Shown here: piece after piece, positions 49,869-58,443 of the stretch
Position numbering within the stretch: position 1 is the first letter of the stretch
Layout: every line of letters starts with the position of its first letter
Assembly: GCF_036032445.1 (NCBI RefSeq)
Contig: NZ_CP107932.1
Coordinates: 6,388,501 to 6,452,500, forward strand
Direction: 5' to 3'
Length of the DNA: 64,000 nt
Source of the DNA: Nocardia sp. NBC_00416
Lineage (GTDB): Bacteria; Actinomycetota; Actinomycetes; Mycobacteriales; Mycobacteriaceae
The notes under the pieces: model-generated
Seen by the model: only the letters and a program-made list of their open reading frames with translations
What the model was told of the DNA's origin: nothing
The model's database searches: none
Made by a program: the position numbers and the translations under genes

Positions 49869-50566
49869 GCGGTGACGGATTGCTTACCGAGAGCGGCCAG
49901 CAGCTGGTCCGAGGTCGCGACCGCGCCGAAGATCCCGCCCTGCATGGTCACCATGCTCAGCGCCGCCTCGTGGTGCTTCTGCTCGGTGGCGCCGGTGCAG
50001 TCGGACAGGATCAGGCATTCGTACCCGCGGTCGTTGGCTTCGCGCATCGTGGTGTGCACGCAGACATCGGTGGTGATACCGGTGAGGATGATGTGGGTGA
50101 CGCCCGCGCTGCGCAGGAGAAGATCGAGGTCGGTGGCATAGAACGCGCCCTTGCCCGGTTTGTCGACGATCGGTTCGCCGGGTATCGGCGCGACCTCGGG
50201 CACGATCTCCCAACCGGGTTCGCCGCGCACCAGGATGCGCCCGCACGGGCCGACGCTGCCGATCTCGGCGCCGACCCGCGCCGAACGCCAGCGTTTGTTC
50301 GCGGGCAGATCGGAGAGGTCGGGGCGGTGGCCCTCGCGGGTGTGGACGACGGTGAGACCCAGTTCGCGCGCTGCCGCCAGCACGCGCGCGGTGGGTTCGA
50401 GTCCGGCGCGGGTGAGGGAGAGGTCGTAACCCATCTGGTCGACGTATCCGCCGGGGCCACAGAAATCGGTCTGCCAGTCGATGAGCAGCAGCGCGGTGCG
50501 GGCGGGGTCGACGGGGCCGTCGAAGGGCCAGGTGTAGGGGGTGGCGTCCACGGTGGTGACGGTCAT
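49865..50566 (-). CDS. Biuret-hydrolase-like cysteine amidase (isochorismatase family)
   Basis: A 233-residue cysteine hydrolase. The Asp-Lys-Cys triad is visible: Asp30 in LLLIDWQTDF, Lys136 in VDKPGKGAF and Cys169 in TTDVCVHTT. The spacing matches the triad of Rhizobium biuret hydrolase as I remember it (36/142/175, constant offset 6), and long blocks such as REGHRPDLSDLPANKRWRS and ITTDVCVHTTMREANDRGYE are typical of that enzyme. The AAGGAG site precedes ATG 50566. It is coupled with the permease and ring-opening genes. Biuret to allophanate is the likely reaction; ureidoacrylate-type amides are the alternative. Confidence 0.83.
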   Translation of the reverse strand: MTVTTVDATPYTWPFDGPVDPARTALLLIDWQTDFCGPGGYVDQMGYDLSLTRAGLEPTARVLAAARELGLTVVHTREGHRPDLSDLPANKRWRSARVGAEIGSVGPCGRILVRGEPGWEIVPEVAPIPGEPIVDKPGKGAFYATDLDLLLRSAGVTHIILTGITTDVCVHTTMREANDRGYECLILSDCTGATEQKHHEAALSMVTMQGGIFGAVATSDQLLAALGKQSVTA

Positions 50567-51876
50567 GCGGTGAGCTCCTTGTCGGGTCGCGCGGTGCGGG
50601 TCGAGCAGAGAGTGAGGATGAGGGCGGCGGCCACGAAACCGATGACGGCGTCCGAGAGCCAGGGTGCGAAATGGTGTGTGATCAGGGCGGCCACCGCACC
50701 ACCTGCCCAGGCGGTGAACGCCGGCCAGTGCCAGCGGGCGCGGCGGTCGTCGGCGCCGAGACCGAACCGGGGCAGGACCAGTTGGTCGAGGATCACGACA
50801 GCGCCGATCGGCGGGACGATCACGCCCAGCAGGTTGAGCCACTGTTCGAAGTACGACCAGATACCCGCGACCGCGAGCAGCACGCCGACCACGCCGAGGA
50901 TCAGGGTGAGCCGCCGCATCCGGCCGCCCGAGAGCTGACTCCAGCCGACCGCGCCGTTGTAGAGGCAGTGTGCGCACACCGAGCCGAGGTTGATGAACAC
51001 GAACGCCACGGCCAGCGGAACCAGCAGGCCGCCGTGATCGACCAGCAGGCCCAGGAAGTTGCCGCCGTCGGCACCCGGGTCGGCGCTGCCGCCCAGCGCG
51101 ACCACGAGCCCGCCGATGATCAACGCGATCATATTGCCGACCGGGAAGGCCGACGCCGCGGCGAGGAACGCCTCGCGGCCGTTGCGGGACCAGCGGGTGA
51201 AATCGGCGGTCATGGTGCCCGAGTCGATGAACGAGGCGATCACCAGCGTCACCGCCGCACCGAAGCTCATGGCCGCGGTGCCCGCACCGCCCTGATAGGA
51301 GGTCGGTGCGCCGCCGCCGTCGGCGACCGCGAGCCCCACGGCGGCCAGCCCGAGCACGATGTACACGGGCGCCGCGATCATGCCGATCACCGACAGCGCC
51401 CGGATACCGAGCAGCGTGACCCCGATGAACGCGATCCCGGCGGCCAGCGCGGTGAACTGTTCGTGCCAGCCGAGAGTGTCGTGCAGGATGGCGCCGGCCA
51501 TCCCGGTCTGGAAGGCGAACCAGCCGATGACGATGGTCGCCAGGAAGGCCGACGGGAGGAACGCCCCGGCTCTGCCGAAGGTCCCGGCGGCGGTGAGCGC
51601 GAAGTTCTTGCCGGTGCGCCCGGCGATCACGCTGAGCGCGCCGACATAACCCATCATGCAGAGATTGCCCACGGCGATGGCGAGCATGCCGGGCCAGAAG
51701 CCCAGCGAGTACACGATGAGTCCGCCGAAGATGGCGCAGGTCAGCACCATCGGGAAGCCGAACCACACCGCCGATATCGAACCCAGCCCGCGCCTGCGGT
51801 CGGCCGGTACCGGACTGTTCTCGTATTCCTCGTTCTCCGAGGAGGTCTCGGATCCGGTGAGGGTGGTGGTGCTCAT
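50563..51876 (-). CDS. NCS1-family cytosine/purine permease
   Basis: A 437-residue membrane transporter of the NCS1 (CodB-like) family with about twelve segments. Visible marks are the N-terminal SISAVWFGFPMVLTCAIFGG, VIAGRTGKNFALTAAGTFGR near residue 80, DFTRWSRNGREAFL near 230, and YLYNG-like CAHCLYNGAVGWSQL near 325. NCS1 members import cytosine, allantoin, hydantoins and related heterocycles. It overlaps the ring-opening hydrolase by 4 nt upstream and the biuret-hydrolase-like gene downstream. Confidence 0.9.
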   Translation of the reverse strand: MSTTTLTGSETSSENEEYENSPVPADRRRGLGSISAVWFGFPMVLTCAIFGGLIVYSLGFWPGMLAIAVGNLCMMGYVGALSVIAGRTGKNFALTAAGTFGRAGAFLPSAFLATIVIGWFAFQTGMAGAILHDTLGWHEQFTALAAGIAFIGVTLLGIRALSVIGMIAAPVYIVLGLAAVGLAVADGGGAPTSYQGGAGTAAMSFGAAVTLVIASFIDSGTMTADFTRWSRNGREAFLAAASAFPVGNMIALIIGGLVVALGGSADPGADGGNFLGLLVDHGGLLVPLAVAFVFINLGSVCAHCLYNGAVGWSQLSGGRMRRLTLILGVVGVLLAVAGIWSYFEQWLNLLGVIVPPIGAVVILDQLVLPRFGLGADDRRARWHWPAFTAWAGGAVAALITHHFAPWLSDAVIGFVAAALILTLCSTRTARPDKELTA

Positions 51877-52928
51877 CCGTCGGTCCGTTCCGGGGTGGGG
51901 AGCTCGTAGATCACGGTGATACTGCCGCCGCCCGGCGGGCCCTGGTGCTCCGCGCCGCCGGAGACATATACCGCGCCGTCGCCTTTGAGCGCCGAGAGCA
52001 GCCCGCCGACCGCGCCGCGAGCGTGCCGGGTGGCGTTGATATCGGAATCGGTGAGCATGGTGTGGCGCAGTCCGCGCACCGAACCGGTGGGATCGGCCTC
52101 GGCCTTGGCGAAGATCTGGCGCACTGTGCCACCGGCGGCCGCCACTCGGTCCAGCAGCCGCTGGACCGAGGCGAGGTCGATGGCGTCGGCCATCTCGCCG
52201 TGGACCGCGCGCAGCGGATTGGCCGCGGTGGGGCTCTCGGCGACCACCAGGACATGGCAGTCGTCGAGTTCGGCGCCCGCGCTGGCCGATGCCCGCGCCG
52301 ACCAGACCTCGGCTTCTCCGGCCAAGGCCAGCAGCGCGGTGTCGCGATCGCATTCACCCAGCGCGACAGCGATACCCAGCGAACTCGCCGCCCGCGACCA
52401 CCCCATCGACGCGTAGGTGTCGGAGGCGACGGGCGCCTGGCCGGCCGCCTGCACCGCGGTGACCTTGTCCGAGGTGAGCAGCGGGCATTTCACCAGCACC
52501 AGATGGACGTCGGCGGGTGTGACACCGAGTTCGGCGAGCAGTTTGCCCACCGTGTCGGCGACCGTGTCGACCTGTGCCGCCCGGCCGATCTCCACCGGTT
52601 CGAGCACCCGGCTGCGCCGTGCGGCCGCGACCAGGCCGCGGTCGAACCCGGGATGCGGGCGGTCGTCGCGGACGAGCAGGTTCACATGCGGGCTCAGCAC
52701 GCCCTCGGTGCCGCCGGAGAACACGGTGACCGCGGACTGCGGGATACGCGGCTCCCAGACCGCCGTGGCCAGCGTGCGGCTGAAATCGTTGACGCAGCCG
52801 TTGCCCTCGGTTTTGCCGATCACCGAGACGAGGGCATCTGCGCGGTAACCGGATTCGGCGAGCACCTCGAAGGGGCGGGTATCGCCGGGGTCGGTGGTGG
52901 GCACGGTCAGCAGGGCGATACCGGTCAT
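51873..52928 (-). CDS. Ring-opening amidohydrolase (cyanurate/barbiturate type)
   Basis: A 351-residue enzyme of the AtzD/barbiturase family, a three-fold repeated Toblerone-type fold. Each third has its Ser/Lys set: GKTEGNGCVNDFSR and SGGTEGVLSPH (first), VKCPLLTSDK with MGWSRAASSLGIA (second and between), ASASAGAE, and in the third FAKAEADPTGSVRG, HTMLTDSDINATRH and SGGAEHQGPPGG. It opens either cyanuric acid to carboxybiuret or barbiturate to ureidomalonate. The biuret-hydrolase-like neighbour favours the first, the two nucleobase permeases the second. It is coupled to both permease genes by 4-nt overlaps. Confidence 0.9.
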   Translation of the reverse strand: MTGIALLTVPTTDPGDTRPFEVLAESGYRADALVSVIGKTEGNGCVNDFSRTLATAVWEPRIPQSAVTVFSGGTEGVLSPHVNLLVRDDRPHPGFDRGLVAAARRSRVLEPVEIGRAAQVDTVADTVGKLLAELGVTPADVHLVLVKCPLLTSDKVTAVQAAGQAPVASDTYASMGWSRAASSLGIAVALGECDRDTALLALAGEAEVWSARASASAGAELDDCHVLVVAESPTAANPLRAVHGEMADAIDLASVQRLLDRVAAAGGTVRQIFAKAEADPTGSVRGLRHTMLTDSDINATRHARGAVGGLLSALKGDGAVYVSGGAEHQGPPGGGSITVIYELPTPERTDG

Positions 52929-54256
52929 GCGGCGCTCTCCTTCGGGGTGCGGGCGGGGGTGAGGTGGTTGAACAGGAGATTGAGGGCGAATGCCACGACG
53001 ACGGTGCTGGTGATCGCGCCACCGGCGATGATCCGGACCGACGACGGCAGCCCCTCGTACACGTCGGGGGCGACCACCGGGATCATGCCGATGCCCATGG
53101 CCAGCGACACCACCAGCAGGTTGTCGTTACGTGAGTAGTCCACCTTCGCGAGCGTGGAGATGCCGACCCCGGCGACGGTGGCGAACATGACCAGGCTCAC
53201 CGAGCCGATCACCGCACCGGGCAGGTTGGCGACGACCTCGCCCATTTTCGGCACCAGACCCAGCGCCACCAGCAGTCCACCGGCGACCGCGACCGCGCCC
53301 CGGCTCGCAACCCCGGTCATCCGGACCAGGCTGACGTTCTGGGCGAAGATCGTGTCCGGGAAAGAGGTGAGGAACCCGCCCAGGACCGCCGACGCGCCGT
53401 CGGCGCCCAACCCGCGGGCGAGCTGTTTCGGCGCCAAGGGCCGGCCCAGGCTGTCCGCGGTGGCCATGAGGTAGGCGGTGGATTCGGTGAAGATCACCAG
53501 CATCACCAGGCACATCGAGATGATTCCGGCGATGGGGAAGGTCGGGGTGCCGAACAGGAACGGGTTCGGCAGTCCGAACCAGGCGGCGGTGCCGACAGCG
53601 CCGAAATCGGTGAGCGAGCACGCGGCGGCGGCGACCGTGCCCAGGACCAGGGCGATCAGCACCGCGGACTGGGCGATGAGGCCGCGGCCGTAACGCATCA
53701 GGGCGATGATGGTGACGATCACCCCGGCGGCCAGCGCCAGCGGCGCACCGCCCGCGGGTTCGTCGCCGAAGGTCATGGAGACGGCATTGCCGATGAGCGA
53801 GAGCCCGATCATGGTGACCGCCGCGCCGCGCACCATCGGGGGAAAGAACCGCACCAGTTTGGAGAACGGGACCGCGACCAGCATGCCGAAGACGCCCGCC
53901 GCGATCATCGCGCCGTACACGGCGGACAGCCCGTACTCCTGGCCGATCAGGATCATCGGCGTCACCGCCGTGAACGAGGCGCCCGCCACGACCGGCATCC
54001 GCGCGCCGAGGAGCTTGCCGATTCCGAGCGCCTGTACAAGCGTGATGACGCCCGCGACCAGCAGGTCGGCATTCACCAGGGTGGCGATGGTGGACGTGTC
54101 CAGCCCCATGGAGGCGCCGAAGACCAGCGGGACCGCGACGCAGCCGGTGTACATGACCAGCACATGCTGGATCCCGAAGAGCGCGGTACGCCAGTAGGAG
54201 GGTCGGGCGGGTGGTGCTAGCGGCGGCGACTGGGTCGGGGCAGCGTCTGTGGACAT
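52925..54256 (-). CDS. NCS2-family uracil/xanthine permease
   Basis: A 443-residue transporter of the NCS2 (UraA/XanQ) family with about fourteen segments. The start is ATG 54256; residues 1-20 are polar, then LFGIQHVLVMYTGCVAVPLV, the VVAGASFTAVTPM strand near 90, the substrate-site ESTAYLMATADSLGRPL near 265 and TSFPDTIFAQNVSLVRMTGV near 305. It leads a tightly overlapping five-gene operon. Two TTTGTATACAAA boxes lie upstream, so the operon is probably controlled by the GntR regulator encoded just before it. Confidence 0.92.
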   Translation of the reverse strand: MSTDAAPTQSPPLAPPARPSYWRTALFGIQHVLVMYTGCVAVPLVFGASMGLDTSTIATLVNADLLVAGVITLVQALGIGKLLGARMPVVAGASFTAVTPMILIGQEYGLSAVYGAMIAAGVFGMLVAVPFSKLVRFFPPMVRGAAVTMIGLSLIGNAVSMTFGDEPAGGAPLALAAGVIVTIIALMRYGRGLIAQSAVLIALVLGTVAAAACSLTDFGAVGTAAWFGLPNPFLFGTPTFPIAGIISMCLVMLVIFTESTAYLMATADSLGRPLAPKQLARGLGADGASAVLGGFLTSFPDTIFAQNVSLVRMTGVASRGAVAVAGGLLVALGLVPKMGEVVANLPGAVIGSVSLVMFATVAGVGISTLAKVDYSRNDNLLVVSLAMGIGMIPVVAPDVYEGLPSSVRIIAGGAITSTVVVAFALNLLFNHLTPARTPKESAA

Positions 54257-54295
54257 GGGACCTGGCCTCGGGCAGAAGAAACAAGCAACACCAGA

Positions 54296-54309
54296 ATTTG
54301 TATACAAAT
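54296..54309. promoter_or_regulatory. Palindromic operator ATTTGTATACAAAT
   Basis: A perfect 14-bp palindrome 40 nt upstream of the NCS2 permease start, the typical form and place for a GntR-family operator. It is very AT-rich against the local background. Confidence 0.7.
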
Positions 54310-54380
54310 ACTGTTTCGTGGATGTTGCTCAAGGTTCCATCGCAGTGAACTATCTGCCGGTATGCCGATCCGCGGAAATC

Positions 54381-54392
54381 TTTGTATACAAA
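54381..54392. promoter_or_regulatory. Palindromic operator TTTGTATACAAA
   Basis: A second perfect copy of the box, 84 bp (eight helical turns) from the first, so both face the same side of the DNA. This spacing suits cooperative binding or a small loop. Confidence 0.7.
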
Positions 54393-54511
54393 CTTGGTGA
54401 AGGGTCGTCGATTGAGCCGGTAGATCCCTGCCGTTCGCATCCGCTGCCGCGCAGTCGATTTCCGTCCGGTGAGTGCTGGGCGGCCGCGATATCACAGCCG
54501 TTCCGACAGGA

Positions 54512-55177
54512 TCAGCCCGCCGAACCCCCGGCGTCCATATCGTCGAGCAGGTCTTCGTCCCGCGCGATGTGCTCGTCCATCAGATAGCCCGCCTGCACCG
54601 GGGAACCGTTGAGAATCGCCTGCGCGATCGCGGCGTGATCACTCCACGAGATAGGCGTCCGGGTCTCCAGCCGCTGGCCGAAGATCCAGGACACCCGCTC
54701 CAGAATCTGCTCCAGCATCGCCTGCAACTGTTGATTGCCCGACGCCTCGGCGACCAGGGTGTGGAACCGCCAGATCAGCGGGGGCAGCTCGTCGTGGGCG
54801 TGGCTGAGGTCGGCCGACCGGCCCAGCCGCACCACCCGCTCGAGCTCCGCGGCCACGGCGCCGCCCCGGGACCGCGCGGCCAGCTGGGCAGCCAGCACTT
54901 CCAGTCCGCGCCGGATCTGCACGAGTTCCCGCGCCGCCGACCCCGACGGCGCCGAAACGGTCGCGCCGCGATACCTGACCAGGGTGACGAAGCCCTCGCT
55001 CTGCAACTGCGACAGCGCCTCGCGAATGGGGATCCGGGAGACGCCGAAACGCTCGGCGAGATCGACCTCGCGCAGCCGATCGCCGGGCGACAGGCGTCCG
55101 GCGAGGATGTCCTCGCGGAGCGCATCCGCCACCGTGGCCCGGGGCGCGGTCCGGCCGTCGTGCTGCGATGCGGTCAT
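54512..55177 (-). CDS. GntR-family regulator, FCD type
   Basis: A 221-residue regulator with the GntR winged helix at residues ~15-75 (ALREDILAGRLSPGDRLREV; FGVSRIPIREALSQLQSEG; YRGATVSA) and an FCD ligand domain after (WRFHTLVAEASGNQQL; WSDHAAIAQAILNG; YLMDEHIARDED) with the expected Asp/His metal positions. It lies upstream of the NCS2-led operon on the same strand. The paired TTTGTATACAAA boxes between the two are the obvious targets. The inducer is probably a pathway intermediate. Confidence 0.9.
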   Translation of the reverse strand: MTASQHDGRTAPRATVADALREDILAGRLSPGDRLREVDLAERFGVSRIPIREALSQLQSEGFVTLVRYRGATVSAPSGSAARELVQIRRGLEVLAAQLAARSRGGAVAAELERVVRLGRSADLSHAHDELPPLIWRFHTLVAEASGNQQLQAMLEQILERVSWIFGQRLETRTPISWSDHAAIAQAILNGSPVQAGYLMDEHIARDEDLLDDMDAGGSAG

Positions 55178-55802
55178 GTGGCGAGAGTAGCCATCGGCGC
55201 GTTGTCCGCGTCAGCGGTGGAATCGGCCCACGTCAGCACGTCTGCTCGGCGGTGGATGCCCCGGGCCGGTACGTACTGAGCATCACCGGCCCGCCTGTTC
55301 GGGCCGACCCACCCAATGGCAGGGCAAGCGCGATCTCCAGAACCTCAGGTGGGTGGCTTCACCGCGGCAGTGAGTTCGACGCTGCTCAGGGTCCTCGTGG
55401 CAAGGTCGGCGAGGACCGCGCGGGCGACGAACTCGGCTGGCGTGACCTCGACATAATACGATTTTGACATAGTCGAACGACGATCCCGGCGAAATCGAGT
55501 ACCGAATGATGCTGCACACCAACAATATTCGTCGATAGATCGATTGATCCCACTGGCTCGGCACGTCGAGAACCCGGGCGCGTAACGGGTGCTGCCGCGG
55601 ATGATTTCCGGAGTCGTCGGCATGGAACGCGGTCCGGCTGCCGCGGCGTCCCCGGCGGCGCAGGTCTGCGGAATCCGGCGCTGAGCCGGTGCGGCGGCGG
55701 TTCCGGAAAATATTCGCGGACAGCGATTACTCCTCGGGCGGTGCTCCGTCCTACCTGTTGAACGCGCTACCAACCCGGCGCGACCGACCTGAAGGACCAG
55801 AA
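55178..55802. other. Long gap without a convincing gene
   Basis: About 620 bases. One short minus-strand frame (55345-55470) opens MSKSYYVEVTPAEFVARAVL and could be a fragment or a tiny gene, but it has no ribosome-binding site. Bases ~55450-55530 are unusually AT-rich. The last ~70 bases form the leader of the DoxX gene. No repeats or insertion-sequence ends were seen. Confidence 0.5.
55345..55470 (-). CDS. Possible 41-residue protein or gene fragment
   Basis: A 41-residue frame opening MSKSYYVEVTPAEFVARAVL and ending in VKPPT, with a plausible protein composition (a strand followed by an Ala-rich helix) unlike the random look of its neighbours. No ribosome-binding site precedes the ATG. 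It may be the start of a gene truncated by deletion. Confidence 0.25.
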   Translation of the reverse strand: MSKSYYVEVTPAEFVARAVLADLATRTLSSVELTAAVKPPT

Positions 55803-56240
55803 ATGACCACTGCCAGCCCCGCCGCCAACTTCTCCGACGACCTCACCTACCGTCCCGGAAAGGTGCGCAACCGCGTCCTGTGGACGCTGCAGATCCTGCT
55901 CGGCCTGTTCTTCATCATCGCCTCCGGCGGGCCGAAGCTCGTTATGCCGAACGCCCTGGTGGACAACGCCCCCGAGAATCTGACCATCCCGTTCGGGCTG
56001 CTCATCTTCATCGGAGTCGTGGAGGTCGCGGGCGGTATCGGCCTGATGGTGCCACGGCTCAGTGCCCTGGCTGCCGCGGGTCTGTCCGTTCTCACCGTGC
56101 TCGCGGCCGGGACGCAGGCTTTCATCGCCGGTGAGCCCGCGATGGGAATCTTCCCCCTGGTGCTCGCCGCTGTCTTCGCCTGGATCGCCTACGAGCGGCG
56201 CGCCACCATCACCGATCTGCGCAACTCGCTGTCGCGTTGA
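55803..56240 (+). CDS. DoxX-family membrane protein
   Basis: A 145-residue protein with four transmembrane segments: residues ~24-44 (VLWTLQILLGLFFIIASGGP), ~63-83, ~88-108 and ~114-131. The short motif GGPKL after the first segment and the VEVAGGIGLMVP stretch are the marks of DoxX-like proteins. In mycobacteria a DoxX protein works with SodA and SseA in oxidative-stress defence, but no such partners are here. ATG 55803 has GAAGGA upstream. A strong terminator follows. Confidence 0.85.
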   Translation: MTTASPAANFSDDLTYRPGKVRNRVLWTLQILLGLFFIIASGGPKLVMPNALVDNAPENLTIPFGLLIFIGVVEVAGGIGLMVPRLSALAAAGLSVLTVLAAGTQAFIAGEPAMGIFPLVLAAVFAWIAYERRATITDLRNSLSR

Positions 56241-56251
56241 CGAATCCATGA

Positions 56252-56296
56252 GCACGACCGGCGATCGGTGGCCCACCCACCGATCGCCGGTCGTGC
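56252..56296 (+). terminator. Strong rho-independent-like terminator after DoxX
   Basis: A perfect 20-bp stem (left arm GCACGACCGGCGATCGGTGG) with a CCCAC loop begins 12 nt after the DoxX stop and is followed by GTTT. It is the clearest terminator in the window and separates DoxX from the arsenic genes. Confidence 0.88.
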
Positions 56297-56441
56297 GTTT
56301 CCGGATCGATCGCCCGTCGGGTTGGCGGCGACCGATCCAGCGGCCATCTGGTGCGCGGCGCCCCGGCTCGGGCGCCGCACCAGGTGGTCGCACGTGTGCC
56401 GTGCGTTTGCGTTCGGGATAGATGGTTGTCAATATCGATGT

Positions 56442-56813
56442 ATGTCTAAGTCACTGCTGGCGCCGATCGAGGATTGCAGCCCGTCTCCCCGGGTGCGGGA
56501 GCCGTTGTCGGCGGCGGCCGCGGGGGAGTTGGCGGCGGTGTTCAAAGCGTTGTCGGATCCGGTGCGGCTGCGGTTGCTGAGCTCGATCGCGTCGCGGGCC
56601 GGGCAGGAAGCCTGTGTGTGTGATCTGTCGGTGGGCATCGAATTGACCCAGCCGACGATCTCGCACCACTTGAAGGTGCTGCGGGATGCCGGCCTGCTGA
56701 CCAGTGAGCGCCGCGCCTCCTGGGTGTACTACCGGATAGTCCCCGCAGAATTGCGACGGCTCTCCGAGGTGCTGGCGCTGGAGAGCGGCACGGCTGCCGC
56801 TGTGCGCGCATGA
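56442..56813 (+). CDS. arsR: ArsR-family arsenic-responsive repressor (first)
   Basis: A 123-residue ArsR/SmtB repressor. The winged helix is at residues ~28-110 (FKALSDPVRLRLLSSI; LTQPTISHHLKVLRDAGLL; RRASWVYYRIV). The metal site is the CVC of ACVCDL (Cys58, Cys60), with Cys12 as a possible third ligand, the E. coli-type As(III) arrangement. ATG 56442 lies just after AATATCGATGTATG, an imperfect AT-rich palindrome that could be its operator. The 3' end overlaps acr3, so it heads the arsR-acr3-arsC operon. Confidence 0.92.
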   Translation: MSKSLLAPIEDCSPSPRVREPLSAAAAGELAAVFKALSDPVRLRLLSSIASRAGQEACVCDLSVGIELTQPTISHHLKVLRDAGLLTSERRASWVYYRIVPAELRRLSEVLALESGTAAAVRA

Positions 56814-57910
56814 CCGCCGACACGGCCGCGACCAGCAGCCGCCCGGGTGCGGTCACGAAATTGTCGACGCTGGATCGGTTTCTGCCGGTGTGGATAGGTG
56901 TGGCGATGGCCGCCGGGCTGCTGCTGGGCCGGGTGATCCCGGGTCTCGGGGAGGGGCTGGCGGCGGTGGAGGTCGACGGGATCTCGTTGCCGATCGCGAT
57001 CGGGCTGCTGGTCATGATGTACCCGGTGCTGGCGAAGGTGCGCTACGACCGCCTCGGCGCCGTCACCGGTGACCGGCGGCTACTGGCCGGGTCGCTGGTG
57101 CTGAACTGGCTGCTCGGTCCGGCGCTGATGTTCGCGCTGGCCTGGTTGCTGTTGCCGGATCTGCCGGAGTACCGGACCGGGTTGATCATCGTGGGGTTGG
57201 CGCGGTGTATCGCGATGGTGATCATCTGGAACGACTTGGCGTGTGGTGACCGGGAGGCCGCCGCGGTGCTGGTGGCGTTGAACTCGGTCTTCCAGGTCCT
57301 CATGTTCGCCGTCCTGGGCTGGTTCTACCTGTCGGTGCTGCCCGGGTGGCTGGGCCTGGAGCAGAACGCGATCGATACCTCCCCGTGGCAGATCGCGAAG
57401 TCGGTGCTGATCTTCCTCGGCATCCCGCTGCTGGCCGGATATCTGACCCGCCGGTTCGGGGAGCGCGCGCAGGGCCGGGACCGGTACGAGTCGACGCTGC
57501 TCCCGCGAATCGGGCCGTGGGCCCTGTACGGGCTGTTGTTCACCATTGTGGTGCTGTTCGCCCTGCAAGGCGACCGGATCACTGCCCGGCCGCTCGACGT
57601 CGTCCGCATCGCGGTCCCGCTGCTCGCTTACTTCGCGATCATGTGGGGTGGTGGCTATCTGCTGGGAGCGGTCATGGGCCTGGGGTACGGGCGCACCACC
57701 ACGCTGGCGTTCACCGCGGCCGGCAACAACTTCGAGCTCGCCATCGCGGTCGCGATCGGCACCTACGGTGCGACCTCGGGTCAGGCCCTCGCCGGTGTGG
57801 TCGGCCCGCTGATCGAAGTCCCGGTCCTGGTCGGGCTGGTCTATGTGTCCCTGGCGCTGCGCAACCGGTTCCGTGATGCCGCTCCGTCGGTCGAGGCGGT
57901 GTTCCGGTGA
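56810..57910 (+). CDS. acr3: Acr3-type arsenite efflux permease
   Basis: A 366-residue transporter of the Acr3 family, with about ten transmembrane segments, which pumps As(III) out of the cell. The conserved Cys motif GLARCIAMVIIWNDLACGD (Cys ~130, the residue needed for transport) is present, as are VLVALNSVFQVLMFA and AAGNNFELAIAVAIG, both typical of the family. It overlaps arsR and arsC by 4 nt each. Confidence 0.95.
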   Translation: MTADTAATSSRPGAVTKLSTLDRFLPVWIGVAMAAGLLLGRVIPGLGEGLAAVEVDGISLPIAIGLLVMMYPVLAKVRYDRLGAVTGDRRLLAGSLVLNWLLGPALMFALAWLLLPDLPEYRTGLIIVGLARCIAMVIIWNDLACGDREAAAVLVALNSVFQVLMFAVLGWFYLSVLPGWLGLEQNAIDTSPWQIAKSVLIFLGIPLLAGYLTRRFGERAQGRDRYESTLLPRIGPWALYGLLFTIVVLFALQGDRITARPLDVVRIAVPLLAYFAIMWGGGYLLGAVMGLGYGRTTTLAFTAAGNNFELAIAVAIGTYGATSGQALAGVVGPLIEVPVLVGLVYVSLALRNRFRDAAPSVEAVFR

Positions 57911-58443
57911 CCCCGGTGCCGAGTGTGTTGTTCGTCTGCGTCCACAACGCCGGCCGATCCCAGATGGCCGCCGGATTCCTGACCCACCTCGCCGCCGGTG
58001 CGATCGAGGTCCGTTCCGCCGGCAGCGCGCCGGCTGCCGACGTGAATCCCGCGGCTGTGCAAGCCATGGCCGAGGTGGGCGTCGATATCACCGCGCAGGC
58101 GCCGAAGATCTTGACCTCCGCGGCGGTGGAGTCCTCCACGGTGGTGATCACGATGGGCTGTGGTGACACCTGCCCGGTGTTCCCGGGTATCAGCTACCGC
58201 GACTGGGACCTACCGGACCCGGCTGGGAAGGGTGTCGAGGCGGTGCGCCCGATCCGCGACGAGATCCGCACCCGCGTCGAAGCCTTGATCGCCGAACTGG
58301 TGCCGTCGCGGTCGATGACCGCGCCCACGGGAATGCCGGTGAGGGCGGTCGCGAGCTGGCCGAGCGAGAAAGCGGCGGTGATCACCGGGGCCAACCAGCC
58401 GGTCTCGCGGGTGATCGACACCGACAGCACCGGAAACGCGTAA
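57907..58443 (+). CDS. arsC: Arsenate reductase with read-through C-terminal tail
   Basis: A 178-residue protein. Residues 1-~135 are a complete low-molecular-weight-phosphatase-type arsenate reductase, which turns As(V) into As(III) for Acr3: the CX5R loop is CVHNAGR (Cys11) and other family blocks are VRSAGSAPA, VVITMGCGDTCPVFPG and YRDWDLPDPAGK. The usual C-terminus is reached at ELVPSR, near 58311, but no stop follows there. The last ~43 residues are read from DNA that, on the other strand, encodes the start of an MFS transporter. So this gene appears fused to a deletion end; the added tail may be harmless. Confidence 0.92.
   Translation: MTPVPSVLFVCVHNAGRSQMAAGFLTHLAAGAIEVRSAGSAPAADVNPAAVQAMAEVGVDITAQAPKILTSAAVESSTVVITMGCGDTCPVFPGISYRDWDLPDPAGKGVEAVRPIRDEIRTRVEALIAELVPSRSMTAPTGMPVRAVASWPSEKAAVITGANQPVSRVIDTDSTGNA

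Noticed and set aside
55283..55564. 93-codon minus-strand frame in the gap before DoxX
   Set aside because: Mixed composition with a random Arg/His/Cys-rich C-terminal half; no ribosome-binding site; it is in a different frame from the more protein-like 41-codon frame.
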